From Ichthyophonus hoferi (lineage: Eukaryota; Opisthokonta; Ichthyosporea; Ichthyophonida; Ichthyophonidae): 57,851 nt of DNA. A program made the translations under genes and the position numbers. The notes below the pieces were generated by a model. That model saw nothing but the letters and a program-made list of their open reading frames with translations. It did no database searches and was not told where the DNA came from. The stretch is from contig NAOQ01000228.1 of NCBI GenBank assembly GCA_002751075.1, forward strand, positions 46,220 through 104,070, read 5' to 3'. This document shows positions 1 through 18,185 of the stretch, piece after piece (position 1 is the stretch's first letter; each line of letters begins with the position of its first letter).

Positions 1-187
1 GTATGTTTATATATATATATATATATATATATATGCTTTAATGCATAAATACGCAACCTATCCGTACAACTATAAAGTATCTAATTTATTAGCTACTGAC
101 GTGCACATGCCATTATACTATATACATACTATCATACTATCATATACATACACCTGTCATACACATACACATACATATATCATACAG

Positions 188-7520
<7,333 letters not shown>

Positions 7521-7606
7521 ACCCTATTGGATTGGGCTACCGTTCGTGCATTACATGACCCACATGCTCTTATTGTCTCTTATTCTTTAATTTTAATAAG
7601 ACTGCA

Positions 7607-7612
7607 AATAAA
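7607..7612 (+). promoter_or_regulatory. Poly(A) signal of MCM6
   Basis: A canonical AATAAA lies 87 nt after the MCM6 stop codon. It is the first such hexamer downstream and fits a short 3' UTR. Position and motif only; the cleavage site is not seen. Confidence 0.55.
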
Positions 7613-7933
7613 TATTAAAGATTAATTATTATACTGTGGCTATGTTCATCAATATAGACACTGTATAATTGGTGCTGCTGTTTTTGTATCACATGAACCA
7701 TGTATCTTAGTTCCCTTCTGTTGTTGGTGTTCACATAGCAGAATATTGAAAATAAATAGACCTAATAGCTGAGCATTTATGCTGTATTATGATGCTGTAA
7801 AAGTAATAAAGTTGGTAAACATACTTTGTAAAAGGTTATTATTTATTTTGTGATGGTAATTGTTGGTGAAAACATTCTTTTCTGAGCAGCACCTTTTGTG
7901 ATTTTTTGTCCAAATATTTGCAATCCAAAATAG

Positions 7934-8242
7934 GTATAAATGCGGAAGGCTTGAAACCTGGGCCCGTCAACTTGCATTGTGCCGTTTGTGACGCACGTAT
8001 GGAAAATATGAACTATGAGGTTGATCTAATGGGAAAAATGTTGGGTGCCAACTATAGCCTACTATTAAGTAAGCATTGAATCCTGATAATTATATTACTA
8101 CTAACATGTATTTGTTAAGAACATCTCGACTATCTAATATTGTAGTTGAATATTCTTTTTTTGTCTAATAGCATGTGATCCACATTCATTGTATTGGGAT
8201 GCAGTACCTAGTGTAAAGCAGCTCCTTTCTTCAGCTATATAA
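7934..8242 (+). CDS. Unrecognised small gene, last two exons (7934-8068, 8172-8242)
   Basis: I do not recognise this protein. Exon 7934-8068 follows a plausible acceptor (CCAAAATAG) and ends at a GTAAGC donor. It carries 44 full codons, including a CxxC pair (LHCAVCDARM) and MNYEVDLMGKMLG. The intron 8069-8171 ends TTTTTTTGTCTAATAG. Exon 8172-8242 restores the frame exactly (TCDPHSLYWDAVPSVKQLL) and reaches a TAA. Both exons are fully open, the codon mix looks protein-like and the phases agree (2 nt in, 1 nt out, 2 nt in). The 5' exon was not found: it should lie within the roughly 410 nt after the MCM6 stop, or the gene is a truncated fragment. It sits on the same strand just behind MCM6, but the MCM6 C-terminus is complete without it. 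It could also be the exapted or decayed end of a larger gene. Confidence 0.5.
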
Positions 8243-8622
8243 AACAAAACTGCCATGCTATCAGATCATATGAAAACAATATATTGCTACATATTGTTAT
8301 TATCAAAGTATTATTCATAAAGGATTATGTACTACCTTTGATGTTTTTTTCTTTTTTTTTTCCCATCTTATATTCAGATTAAAGATACCAGCAGTAGGTC
8401 CTCTTGATATATCTGAGAATACATATTCTATTTAAAAAGAGCTTGTGTTTCTGAAACAAACAACAGTATTTTTATTTTTTTGTACCAAATTATTAAAATT
8501 CATGTATTATGATGGATTGTCAGTTATAATACACTTTTCGTACAGCAAATAGAAAATAATTTTTATTATATTCACTTTTTCGGATTATATTTCTATTTCG
8601 TACAATTATAAATGTTTGCTTT
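8243..8622. other. Intergenic, AT-rich, nothing recognised
   Basis: 380 nt of AT-rich sequence between the orphan exons and the first R1 repeat. I see no open frame with splice support, no RNA gene and no tandem structure beyond short T runs. Confidence 0.6.
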
Positions 8623-8971
8623 TGTTACAAGATTATTAACTCTGAATGAACACAGTTCAAATTGATTTGTCGATACATTGTGTGCAAACACTTGTATTAG
8701 TGAATTGGCTAATGAGTCACACAGATAAGGAAACAGTCCGCTCATACGTATACAGCTTCCGGCACACCTGGGTATACCCGGCAACCCTGCATGCCTGTGT
8801 ACACATATGTACACTACCGTTAGGCAAATGAGAAAGCGTTCGTGACACAAAACTTTACATTCATTTAAAACTTGTTAAACAGCATCATGATATATATATT
8901 CCTATTATGTATGCAACACTCAATTGGCGACCCCAAATCCTGTGGGCAAGTCGCTAGAAATACTACAGTTT
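8623..8971 (+). repeat. R1 interspersed repeat, short form
   Basis: The first of about ten copies of one dispersed family (R1). It starts TGTTACAAGATTATTAACTC, has an internal block near TTCGTGACACAAAACTTT, and ends with a conserved tail around TTGGCGACCCC and GCAAGTCGCTAGAA. The start and tail blocks recur on both strands through the window. This copy is the short form, in which the internal module containing a recurrent open frame is absent. The TG start and the GGCGACC tail suggested an LTR plus primer-binding site, but in other copies that tail lies in an open frame, so the class is unresolved. An old fossil copy. Confidence 0.7.
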
Positions 8972-9289
8972 TCTCTAGCTTTAAAACTTTAAAGCCTTTT
9001 GTCATGAAGAATTAAAATGTTATTTTTATAATAAATAGTATTATAACTTGATCTAACTGTTAATCTCTGTCATACTTAATACATATTCGAGTTATAAAGA
9101 TTTCCAAACTTGCATAACATTTCATAGGTCACTGCTGAGATACCCTCTAATAAAAATAATAATAAAAAATAATAAAACATAACACAGATGTACTTTTTTA
9201 ATGAATTTTGCATAACCCTCATTTAAAATTTGACAATAAAAATGCATTTTTTTATCAACATGGCATGTAAGATATTAGGCCCGCCATAA
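8972..9289. other. Intergenic, nothing recognised
   Basis: AT-rich spacer between the R1 copy and the tRNA-Val cluster. No supported feature seen. Confidence 0.5.
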
Positions 9290-9363
9290 GGTCTCGTGGT
9301 GTAGTTGGTTATCACGCATGCTTCACACGCATGAGGTCTCCAGTTCGATCCTGGACGATTATC
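9290..9363 (+). pseudogene. tRNA-Val(CAC) copy with damaged acceptor arm
   Basis: The first 68 nt are identical to the intact tRNA-Val(CAC) at 11863: 5' acceptor strand, D-arm, anticodon arm with loop TTCACAC, and T-arm. After GGACG the 3' acceptor strand departs (ATTATC instead of GGATCA, consistent with a 2-nt deletion plus substitutions), so only three of the seven acceptor pairs can form. The internal A and B boxes are intact, so it may still be transcribed by Pol III, but a stable acceptor stem is unlikely. Either a freshly broken gene or a gene-converted one. Confidence 0.75.
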
Positions 9364-9741
9364 TTTTTTATAAAGCGTAAAGGTTTAGTGTGCGGTAATT
9401 ACTTACTTTAAACATTTAATAATTGCAAAGATGGATATCTTTTAAAATGTTGATATTTTTGTGATTATTTTGAGATTTTCTCCATTACCATTCTGTATAA
9501 GGTAAGTAGCTTTATGGTATTTCCTGAAAAGACAACTCTAATGGCCACTTGTATGAACAAACAGCACATCATCCCAGTATAAGTGTAACTACTATTTGAA
9601 CAATATCTTCTCAATAAGGCAAACCTAATCTTGCTACTAGGGTTTATACCCGTCTTGTATTCTCTACAGATGGGTAAAAAATCTAATACTGCAATGTTTA
9701 CTCTTTCTGATAACCATAAAAGTATTTAAAGTTTTCACACT

Positions 9742-9811
9742 GGTCTTGTGGTGTAGTTATCAAGCATACTTTACATGTTGGTGGTTTCCAATGTGATCCT
9801 GAATGGGATTA
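9742..9811 (+). pseudogene. Decayed tRNA-Val relic
   Basis: Starts GGTCTTGTGGTGTAGTTATC and ends CCTGAATGGGATTA, collinear with the tRNA-Val at 11863 but with many substitutions in the anticodon and T arms and a small D-loop deletion. It cannot fold as a tRNA. It sits 452 nt after the copy at 9290, matching the spacing of the relic/intact pair at 11415/11863. Confidence 0.7.
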
Positions 9812-10670
9812 TTAGTTATAATATTTTGGTGTTATGGTTATAGTATTATCATGTTGTTATTTGTATTAATTATGCTTGGTCGCTTTGTATTGATATTTTA
9901 TGTTGAAGTATTTCAGTCCCTACAAGTGTTTAGCTGAATACTTCATGATATCTTGTACATAAATACTTAGAGTTTATGTAGCATTGAACCTCTACATGTT
10001 TAATAGCGTTTATAATGAGGTTTCAATTAGTAATTAAGAGTTAGGCATTAATTAATATTAATTGGTTAACTATATGATGTTACTGATTGTATTTAATTAA
10101 CACTAGAGGTTTGGTGCAGTCAAGAACGTAAATTTACGGTGTTTTTAAACAGAGTCGGTCATTGGCATTTAATTACACATAGTCGTTAATTATACATACG
10201 TAATGCATAGCATGGCATCCAGAATGATCTTTTGCATAATCATTGGAAAACTGGTTAATAACAACTTAGGTTAAGTAAGTTCCAGAATAATTCTTTGTAT
10301 AATCACTGGACAATATGTTGCTGACAACATGTTAGATAAAATTTAGGTTGAGCTCCCCTTCAATAATACGCTTATCTCAAATACGTATCACATGGCCGAC
10401 TGGTATTGACCTGAACCAGCAACTATACAACCAACATTCACAGACTTAGTCTGGATCCTGATTGTATAGTGTAGAACAATAAAACAATGTACTTAATATT
10501 TATCCGTTATAATAAATAGTAATGACCGTTAAAAAAAGAGATATTTCTACTCCTACTGCACCATGAGTCAAATGTAAAATGGCTATAGCCACTACAGTTA
10601 AATTGATATCCGTAGGGGAAAAGAATCAACGCGTCCAAATCTCCTCCGACGCAAATGAAGAGGACACCTT

Positions 10671-10790
10671 AAGAAATCTTCTTCAGAATTTGATATCAGT
10701 ATAAGTCCCAAATCAAGTGAAACAGAAGGGAGATATCACTTGTCCATTGACAGTGTCACAGAGTCTACAACAAGCAGTGAAGCTAAGTAG
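10671..10790 (+). pseudogene. Serine-rich open tail, possible coding remnant
   Basis: 40 codons open to a TAG, rich in Ser/Glu/Thr (for example DISISPKSSETEG and DSVTESTTSSEAK). The composition resembles the disordered C-terminus of a protein rather than random AT-rich DNA. No family is recognised. It lies in a repeat-rich tract and could be the end of a mobile-element or host gene. Similar Ser-rich ends occur at 11230-11370 and 23561-23700. Confidence 0.3.
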
Positions 10791-11229
10791 TACATCTCAG
10801 CTATAGCATTGAGGAATCAGTCTCAATGAAAGAAGTAGCGTAAGTGGTGTTGCACATAATCGTGCCCTTGTAATAAGGAAAAAGATTTAAATTCCCATGC
10901 TTAACTATCTTTGCTAGGACTAAATTAAGTATACTGGCAGGTCAGTAGAGCAACAGAAAAATATGTAACGCCAACTTTATTATTATCAAGGACGAAAAAT
11001 TAATAATTAAGTCGTTTACATCTTAGTTGAGTATCAAGTATTGCATTATCTTTTGTTAGGATATTTAAGAGAAATTGCAATAAGAAAGAGATCTAAACAC
11101 TTTCTACCCTTAACTCCTAAAACCATTGTTCAGTCCGTGAGAGAGGACAAGAAATCCTAAGTCATAGTATTTTCTGACTCAAGTAATACCATCGGGACTC
11201 AAACACATCAAGCTGTCCTGATCAAGTAG

Positions 11230-11370
11230 ACAGCATCAATCCGCGACCCACCTTCTCCTTCCAAAACCACTTCGTCGACGTCAAGCTTAGAGGAATCATC
11301 CTTCACTAACACTGAGTCAGTATCGGACACAGTGTTGCAAGACATTAGAAATAAACAAAGAGATTTTTAA
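11230..11370 (+). pseudogene. Ser/Thr-rich open tail, possible coding remnant
   Basis: 47 codons open to a TAA, containing PSPSKTTSSTSSLEESSF and TESVSDTVLQDIRNKQ. The skewed codon use and higher local GC stand out from the surroundings. No start or splice acceptor is evident. Treated as a decayed fragment of unknown origin. Confidence 0.3.
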
Positions 11371-11414
11371 TATTTTTAAGGGTTTAAAAGTACTCAAGAC
11401 GTTTTTATTATTAT

Positions 11415-11473
11415 GGTTTTTCACCATGCCTATTTCATACGTATGAGGTCTTCATTTTGATCTTGGTTTAGAT
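11415..11473 (+). pseudogene. Decayed tRNA-Val relic (5' part missing)
   Basis: GGTTTTTCACCATGCC through ATGAGGTCTTCATTTTGATC aligns with the tRNA-Val from the D-loop to the T-arm. The first ~16 nt are not recognisable and many positions have changed. With the intact gene at 11863 it repeats the arrangement seen at 9290/9742. Confidence 0.55.
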
Positions 11474-11862
11474 GACTTTACTAGTGCAGTATTAGGCGTT
11501 CAGGGTGTGATTTTAGTAAGCAAGTGTTTTCATCGTGTATTAATTGAGTTTTAGTTTGCATTTTAGTCTTAATCTATGTATTTTCTGTGGCTTCATTGTC
11601 ACCTAATGTTGATATTGAATTTCTACAGATGATGTGTAACCTCATAGCATTGCCTGAAAAGGGAGCTTAAATAGCCAATAACCTGAAAAAATAATTGCTC
11701 TAAAACTGAATTTATCAATTGTTTTTATTATGTTTGATCAGTAAAGTAAACATGGCTTATCTTGCAATGATCTACACCCAGCTCATATTCTGAATGAACA
11801 ATCTAATACCTTGGTAGTTGCTCTCCTAGGTTACCATGAGGGGTCTTTTATTCATTCATAAT

Positions 11863-11936
11863 GGTCTCGTGGTGTAGTTGGTTATCACGCATGCTTCACA
11901 CGCATGAGGTCTCCAGTTCGATCCTGGACGGGATCA
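11863..11936 (+). tRNA. tRNA-Val (anticodon CAC)
   Basis: A 74-nt cloverleaf. The acceptor GGTCTCG pairs with CGGGATC (two G-U pairs), with an A discriminator; the D-arm contains AGTTGGTTATC; the anticodon stem CATGC/GCATG encloses loop TTCACAC, giving anticodon CAC (reads GTG, Val); the T-arm is TCCAG-TTCGATC-CTGGA. A box (TGGTGTAGTTGG) and B box (GTTCGATCC) are intact. There is no intron and CCA is not encoded, as is normal for eukaryotes. It is the only fully intact tRNA in the window. Confidence 0.93.
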
Positions 11937-12469
11937 TATTATTTTAAATAAATATGTTTCAAGATTGTGGTTGTGAGGTTGGATTATTATTCATGCCAAT
12001 ATAGTATTGTAATACTCTTTATCTATATTGTAATGGTGTCTATCTACTGTGCATGAATCCTCCTCTCATTTCACTTTTATACCTCACTCTTTCATGTATT
12101 GTATATTTGCTTATTACTATAGGGAAAAGACATCCATTTCTAGTTAAGTTTGAATAGGAATTTTTGTAAATGATCTTACTGTTTAGAGTTTGATTCTACA
12201 ATGCTGACAATTCAATCAATCGTAAAATAACTTAGAACAAATCCCTACAGCCAATCAAATAAATAGTCTATTTCATGATTCTAGACCGAATGTTTTTAGC
12301 ACTAATTAGGTCCTTGATTTGATCAAAACTGTCTTTTGAGCAAAAGAAACACATACAAAGGTTTCAGACAATAATAAAGGCACGCGAACTGTTCATACAT
12401 AGAATTGATCGGATGCTCACACAGATCACGGTTCCAATATAAGAATTATTCTAAAAGCTCAACACATTT
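11937..12469. other. Intergenic, nothing recognised
   Basis: AT-rich spacer between the tRNA and the next R1 copy. No supported feature. Confidence 0.5.
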
Positions 12470-13049
12470 ATTACAAGATTGCTAACCACAGTAGGTTCGG
12501 TCGAAGCCAAGGTGATAAGTAAATTGATTCTTGTCGTAAGTATGCAATATGTGAAAATGATTACATCAATGAGAAAAAGAGTTAATTCACCATCTAAATA
12601 AGAACATACTAATATTTAAGTATTATAGTAAGACAATCCTAGTGGGCTTCTTTGATCTCTCATAAGTTGGATTAGCTAATACGAGTAATAATGATTGGCT
12701 CCATTTAAATACATATTGCTATGTGCAAGATAGGATATTTATTACTGTGTATAAGTATTATATGTACATATCTATCCCATTGTGCAATTTTCATATTAAC
12801 ACCTAAGCAAATCAAAGCGCCGATTCCCTTTGAATCGGAAAATCGAAACGGAGGTATAATTACTACAGCCAGTTACCTAGAGAGTCATGATACGTGCCTT
12901 TTATAAGATTTCTACCACAACAACTGAGCCCTAAAGACAAATCAGACCAAGTGACTATGACCAGCGCTGGCCCAGCAAAATTAACTACAATATTTAATTG
13001 GAGATCCGGAAAGCTGTGTGTGTACAAGTCACTAGAATTACCACAGATT
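12470..13049 (+). repeat. R1 interspersed repeat, long form
   Basis: Starts TTACAAGATTGCTAACC, shares an internal block (around CCTAGTGGGCTTCTTTGATC) with the copy at 40375-43122 in reverse, continues through the module carrying the recurrent open frame, and ends ACTAGAATTACCACAGATT. About 580 nt. An old, diverged fossil. Confidence 0.7.
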
Positions 13050-13189
13050 CATATAAACTTATTTTACTGGCATGATAGAGAGCATTAGTTAACTATAATG
13101 TTATGTAATATATGTACATAATTAAGTACTGATCCCTAGTCTCTTTCTAAATGATAGCCAAATCGTTCCTTTCATTGCCAGCAATGAAG

Positions 13190-13373
13190 GAAGGGATCTA
13201 TGAAGTGATGGGAATGATATGCTTAACGATTTGTGACCAATAATTGGTTTGCAGGCTCATGTACTTCATTGGGTTCTGTGTACAACTAATATAGAATCAA
13301 TCATTTCATGATCCCCTGGTCACCAGCTAATCAGCTGAACTGTGTTCCATCAGAGTTAACGGTCTTGCAGCAG
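13190..13373 (-). repeat. R1 fragment, 5' end only
   Basis: The reverse complement of 13330-13373 matches the R1 start (TGCTGCAAGACCGTTAACTC, then TGATGGAACAC). Similarity fades leftward; the left limit is approximate. Truncated fossil. Confidence 0.55.
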
Positions 13374-13485
13374 TATGTACACAGTAATTTATCCCTTTTA
13401 TTTTAAAAAAATTACAATCAACTCAGTTATTCCATTATTTAAAATACTTGATCAAAGTGTATGTCTTTGATCAAAATGTTATCAA

Positions 13486-14010
13486 AATCTGTGTCAGTTC
13501 TAATGACTTGTGCTCAGCTGTTGGGTTCTGCAATTGTATAACTAGTAGTGGTTATTGTTGTTTGACCAGGGTAAGTAATGGCTGCTTGATCAGATCTGTC
13601 TTTAAAACTCAGTTGCTGTGCTAGAGGTTTTATTAAGGGCCTATATATCAACTCTTTAGGTAGCTGACTGTGGTAATTGTATCTCTGTTCTAATTCAAAA
13701 AGGATAGATGCCTTGTTGCGCTTTGGTGAAAATGCAGAAATTGCACAGTGTGATCCATCATTAAGTGGAGCTATATCGCTATGCAAATAAATGCTATTAC
13801 TACTATCTAGTGTCAGTAATCAGTTGTCTGACTTCTGAACGAGTAAGTGATTCAAAAATGATTATTGTATCCGAGCAGTGGTAAATTTACGTTAAAATAA
13901 CGATGTGTATACTATATATATATAATTAAATGCAAAGCTTTACAAGAATTTTATATTGCCGTAGATACCAGGTATGTGATTGCCGATATGTGTGTTTTTA
14001 TTGGACTAAA
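13486..14010 (-). repeat. R1 interspersed repeat, long form
   Basis: Read on the minus strand it runs from the block near AAAGCTTTGCATTTAATT, through a module with a ~90-codon open frame, to the common tail. The open frame shares short peptides (SHCAI, LEQRY, APK-like and QLP motifs) with the copy at 24260-24606. An old fossil; the left boundary is the common ACAGATT end. Confidence 0.65.
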
Positions 14011-14925
14011 AATACAATTGGGGCGAAAATGTGACTAAATATTATAAATATAGTAAAGGGGATAGGAGATAATGGAACGGTATGTTAAGATAAGATAAGA
14101 TAAAATAAAATGGGTTGAATATTAAAATAGATATAGAAAATATGATCAATATCGGGGATACTGAATTCTATTTAAATATTTTCATTTGGTAGCCTACAAA
14201 TTCAAGTTTTCCATAATTCCTGTTCAAGTTCATATTTCTAGTCAAGAGATAAAAACCTCTAACTTATACGTCTTTCGCTTAAAAAACCAGTTCTGCTCGT
14301 ATCATATTCTGCATCATAAATTCTTCAATGAATCAAAAAATGTTCAAATATTTACTGATTGATATAAACATGTACTGGATTGGTTGTACTTTTAGCATGG
14401 GGTTTTTTCTATGTGTGATTGAATTTTCAACTATTGTCCACAAGCTCCAAACCAATAAAAGCATTATTTACATATTTTCTTATCAAATTTAACTAGGAAG
14501 GCATTGAATCAGCTACTTGTAGTAGTGTTAGGGTACCTTTTACTCCAACCTCTCAATTGTCTATTGCTTCCCTTCTGTACCTGTACATTGATCATAGGCT
14601 TTAATATTTAGATACATTAATTAATTGTTTACTATTACTATATAATTTCAGACTAATTAATTAATATCTAATTGCAGATTAATTATTAAACTAATATCTG
14701 GCAGCAAAATATTTGTTAAATTGTGTTCGAAATATATTATGACTACTCTGGTTATCACATCCCACACTACGGGCCATATATTATTTCTAGGAAACAGCAT
14801 ACTTGTCTGTTCCCTTTCTGTTTTTTATTTCACTCAAAACTCTTACAAAGATATAGCAACTTTGAGCAAATTGAAATATAATCATGGGCTAAGTTCTAAA
14901 CTAATATTTAATTACAGACTATAGC
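14011..14925. other. Intergenic, nothing recognised
   Basis: AT-rich, with TTAATTAAT-type runs around 14610-14700. No splice-supported frame or RNA gene seen. Confidence 0.5.
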
Positions 14926-15845
14926 AATCTGCAGTAGTTCTAGTGACTTGCCCACAGGCTTTGGGATCTTCAATTGGTTGGTAAATAATAGTTTCAGACA
15001 GGTATTAATAGCTAATTAATCTGATCTATTTACAAAAGTTAGTTGTAGTGGTAGAGGTCCTATAGAGGGGGCAATGCCGACTCTTTAGGCAACTGGCTGT
15101 AGTAATTATACCTCTGTTCTAAGCCCGAGGGAATCGATGTTTTGATTTTCTTAAGTGCTCATGTAGATATTGCCCAATGGGACCGATCAGTAAGGGGTGC
15201 TTGCTATATTACGATGTAAATTATAACTATTATGCCAAGTGCGTGTGTGCTCGTAGCAAACAAGAGTCAGTTAGATCCCACAAACCAGGAAAAAAAGACG
15301 GAGTTTAATGTCCAAAAAATAGGTCAAGGCACGATTTAAGGGTTGGTCCAAACATGGCTTGTTGATTACAATATTAAACTCTAATCTATTCCAAAAAAAT
15401 TCTTACTTTGGGCATAAAATGGAAAAAAATTGAGCATTTTTTTTTTGGAATAAGCAAACCCACTATAGACAATGACGATTACAAAAAAAAAAAACACGAT
15501 GATTAAAAATATACTGTGAAGTGCCTCTTAATCATTTTATCGTCTATATATATTGATATTATACAGATAATAATTACAAAGCGTTGCGTGCGTGTCCCGA
15601 ACGGATTCGTGTGTGCTCCAGGGTGCCGGGACCTTTATTGGTTGTTTCTCTTCCCTTTTCTAACCTTTGTTCATCGCTGGCCAGTGCTATTTAATTGTGT
15701 TCATTAATTTAAACGGAACTGATCATAGGGACCGTATTGGCTAATACAATTCACAGAAGATCAGATCACTTGGAAGTGCGATGGCCCCTTCATTAAGGGC
15801 ACATTTATGGGCAAATCAATTTACCTGGTTGAAAAGTTTATGCAA
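14926..15845 (-). repeat. R1 interspersed repeat, long form
   Basis: Begins at the common tail (reverse of ACTAGAACTACTGCAGATT), continues through the open-frame module to ~15200, then a diverged stretch, and from ~15575 the block with GTGTCCCGAACGGATTCG and TTTACCTGGTTGAAAAG that recurs at 23240-23490. About 0.9 kb. Broken fossil; the right end is approximate. Confidence 0.6.
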
Positions 15846-16781
15846 TAATAAAATTCTAGCCTAACTTAACATTAACCAATAATAGTTTTTACTAAAAATT
15901 AACACCAATCGAAGCGATCACTTTCATGGACCTATGCCTTGTATTTGATGAAGGAGTCAAATATTCGTGGGCCAATTGTGATCGGTAATAGTAATAGTGT
16001 TAGTATTTCTTATAAATTAGTGATACCAAATCATCAAATGCATAGTTCTCTGAGGATAGAGGATCTTGAATATGACTGGTAACATTTATGTGAAACCGTA
16101 AAACCAACCGGAATATAAATAATAAATTTAAATAAAGTTTTAAAAATTATGCCTCCTTTCCATATATTATTAATTTATAATAGTGACATATTGCAAGATA
16201 TATAAAGATAGTTAAATTTGGAGTTTTCCCATTGAGGGTTGTCTTGTGAAAACGGACATTTAATTAGTCATAGTATAGCCAATGACTAGAACCTATATAG
16301 AGCTAATCATATTTCTGTGCTGTAGAAAGGAACTGGGATCTATTTTTACCCTATGAGATCTTAGTCAAATTCCATTGCACAAGAGATAAGGTATCGTATC
16401 TTCTTATTTCATGCTTAAGATTTTTAAAGAAAAACAATAAAACAGTAACACTGAATGCTTTAATAGCTATTGATTATTTATATTGGTTAAAGTGATTTAT
16501 TTTCTAATTAAATTTTATAACCCCGAGTTATATAAGGAAAAGATACACTATATGCAAACTTCGGTGCAAACTAAGTATTGTGATATGTCGATGTCTATGC
16601 CAATAAAAGATGACGAAAAGATCTCGATTACCCACATATGGCATCTTCATTCACAGACTGTTTATATATAGTTGCTCCATCGGCATATATAAGCTAATAA
16701 TTTACACTTGCTAAGACACTTGCAAATAATACGAATATATACAGTATTAGCATATTACTAAGAAAAAAAATTGCAAATAAA
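15846..16781. other. Upstream region of the TSP1 gene
   Basis: About 0.9 kb of AT-rich DNA without a supported gene. The last 100 nt presumably hold the promoter and 5' UTR of the gene at 16782, with AAATAAAATGG around the start, but no specific element can be named. Confidence 0.4.
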
Positions 16782-18185
16782 ATGGGGTTGTCTATTAGAG
16801 TCGTAAGTGGTTTAAGCCTGTATGTAGCCCTGGCAGATGCTATGGACACACCCGTCCGAGCTGAGCCCTCAAATACGTTAACAATCCACCGGAGTGTGTT
16901 TGCCACTTTGGACGATGCTTGGGCAAATGCACCCGTAGATACCTATTGCAGTGCAGATTTTCCAGCCATCTTACCACAAGGCTGGTCAGTTGCTGACGAT
17001 ACTGCAGATGCCAGGATCGCCATAGAGTTACACAATTTTGGCACTACGAATGTTGTTCTTCGCAATATCACACTTGACCATGATTTAAAGGTTGTTCAGG
17101 GTAAAGCTGTGATTGACGACGTTCTCGGCATAAAATCCAATGCCGCTTGCCCTAGTCGCATCCTTATCAAAAAGAATGCACCTGCCACTGAGGAGAAGGC
17201 GCCCTTCTTAAACGTACCCATTACTAACCTAATTACATTTAATGGCCGAGACTATGCTATGGCGGACAACACTTTGCCTACGGAGGCAAGAAAGGGTGGT
17301 TGTGATTCTAGTTTTTACAAACTTATTGACGGGTGGGATGTAGCTGCCGACAACGATGATACCAGAGCCGTCATTATGTCTAGCCGATACCCTTTCAAGT
17401 ATATTTGCAAAGTTACAGCATCAGGTAAAGGCCTTATGCTCGATAAGACTGATTCTACATGTGGAGATGATATGCTTGTAAAAGCCACCACCAATGGCCA
17501 AAAGCTTGTTGCCGTCAACGATAGAAAGTGTGGTTCCTTGATGCTCAGCAGAGAAAGCACTCTCCCCGCCACATGGCCTCATGAAGCAACCATAAACAAT
17601 GTCTACACAGTCAAGGAGCACCAATATGCTGTTCTTGACAACACACCTGCCAATGATATTTACTTCAACACTACAGATAGTAAGCATTGTCAAAATGTGG
17701 CCATGAAGATTCCCGTGGGATGGGAGCTTGCTCAGAGCACTATGCCTGAATATAATGATGCCGCTAGTCAACCTTGGGGAACTTTCTGCACCGGAAAGGC
17801 TTTTGACGGCACGGACTGCAACTATAACATTATCAGCAGCACCACATACGCTGCTGCAATATTCTGTGACCAGAGGGTTCTAATCAAGCGTAAATCCATT
17901 CCCTGTGTTTCTGCCTGGAGCGAATGGAGTGACTGTTCCAAGGATTGCTCTCCAGTTAAGACCCGCAAGCGCGAAAATTTTACTCAGCAGGCCCAATTTG
18001 GCGGTGAGTGCCAGAGGGAAGAGAAAACAAATGCTGGATGCCCCGCTAGTACTTGTACCGCCACTAGAGATATTGCTCCTATTACGGCTACCGCTAGTAC
18101 CACTCCTGTTCGAGGCTTTGCTGGTGCTACTATACCCTCTGCGCTTGCAGCATTTGCTGCTGTTGCCTGTGCTCTTATGTTCTAA
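16782..18185 (+). CDS. Secreted, probably GPI-anchored protein with a TSP1 domain
   Basis: 467 codons in a single exon, unlike every other resolved gene here. Residues 1-20 are signal-peptide-like (VSGLSLYVALADA). Three degenerate cysteine-containing modules follow, at about residues 45-130, 140-250 and 270-370. Each has a GW[SDE][VL]A core (GWSVADDTADARIAI, GWDVAADNDDTRAVI, GWELAQS) and the first and last end in an ILIK-type strand (RILIKK, RVLIKRK). Residues ~376-424 form a thrombospondin type 1 repeat (CVSAWSEWSDCSKDC...GGECQREE) with the WxxW mannosylation motif. A Thr/Ala-rich stalk leads to a hydrophobic tail (PSALAAFAAVACALMF) typical of GPI-anchor signals. TSP1 domains mediate adhesion or matrix binding. 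GC content is higher than in its surroundings, which are repeat-rich. An adhesin or surface-coat role is inferred. Start chosen as the only in-frame ATG giving a signal peptide. Confidence 0.88.
   Translation: MGLSIRVVSGLSLYVALADAMDTPVRAEPSNTLTIHRSVFATLDDAWANAPVDTYCSADFPAILPQGWSVADDTADARIAIELHNFGTTNVVLRNITLDHDLKVVQGKAVIDDVLGIKSNAACPSRILIKKNAPATEEKAPFLNVPITNLITFNGRDYAMADNTLPTEARKGGCDSSFYKLIDGWDVAADNDDTRAVIMSSRYPFKYICKVTASGKGLMLDKTDSTCGDDMLVKATTNGQKLVAVNDRKCGSLMLSRESTLPATWPHEATINNVYTVKEHQYAVLDNTPANDIYFNTTDSKHCQNVAMKIPVGWELAQSTMPEYNDAASQPWGTFCTGKAFDGTDCNYNIISSTTYAAAIFCDQRVLIKRKSIPCVSAWSEWSDCSKDCSPVKTRKRENFTQQAQFGGECQREEKTNAGCPASTCTATRDIAPITATASTTPVRGFAGATIPSALAAFAAVACALMF

Larger units (their letters stand above)
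9812..11414. other. Gene-poor interval, decayed coding scraps
   Basis: 1.6 kb without a supported gene. It holds short serine-rich open tails (listed separately at 10671-10790 and 11230-11370) and otherwise AT-rich sequence with no recognisable element. Confidence 0.5.

Noticed and set aside
8920-8940. TTGGCGACCCC as an LTR primer-binding site
   Set aside because: It recurs at the same place in every R1 copy, but in long forms it continues an open frame and the repeat ends about 40 nt later. A solo LTR would not carry the site. Left as unresolved.
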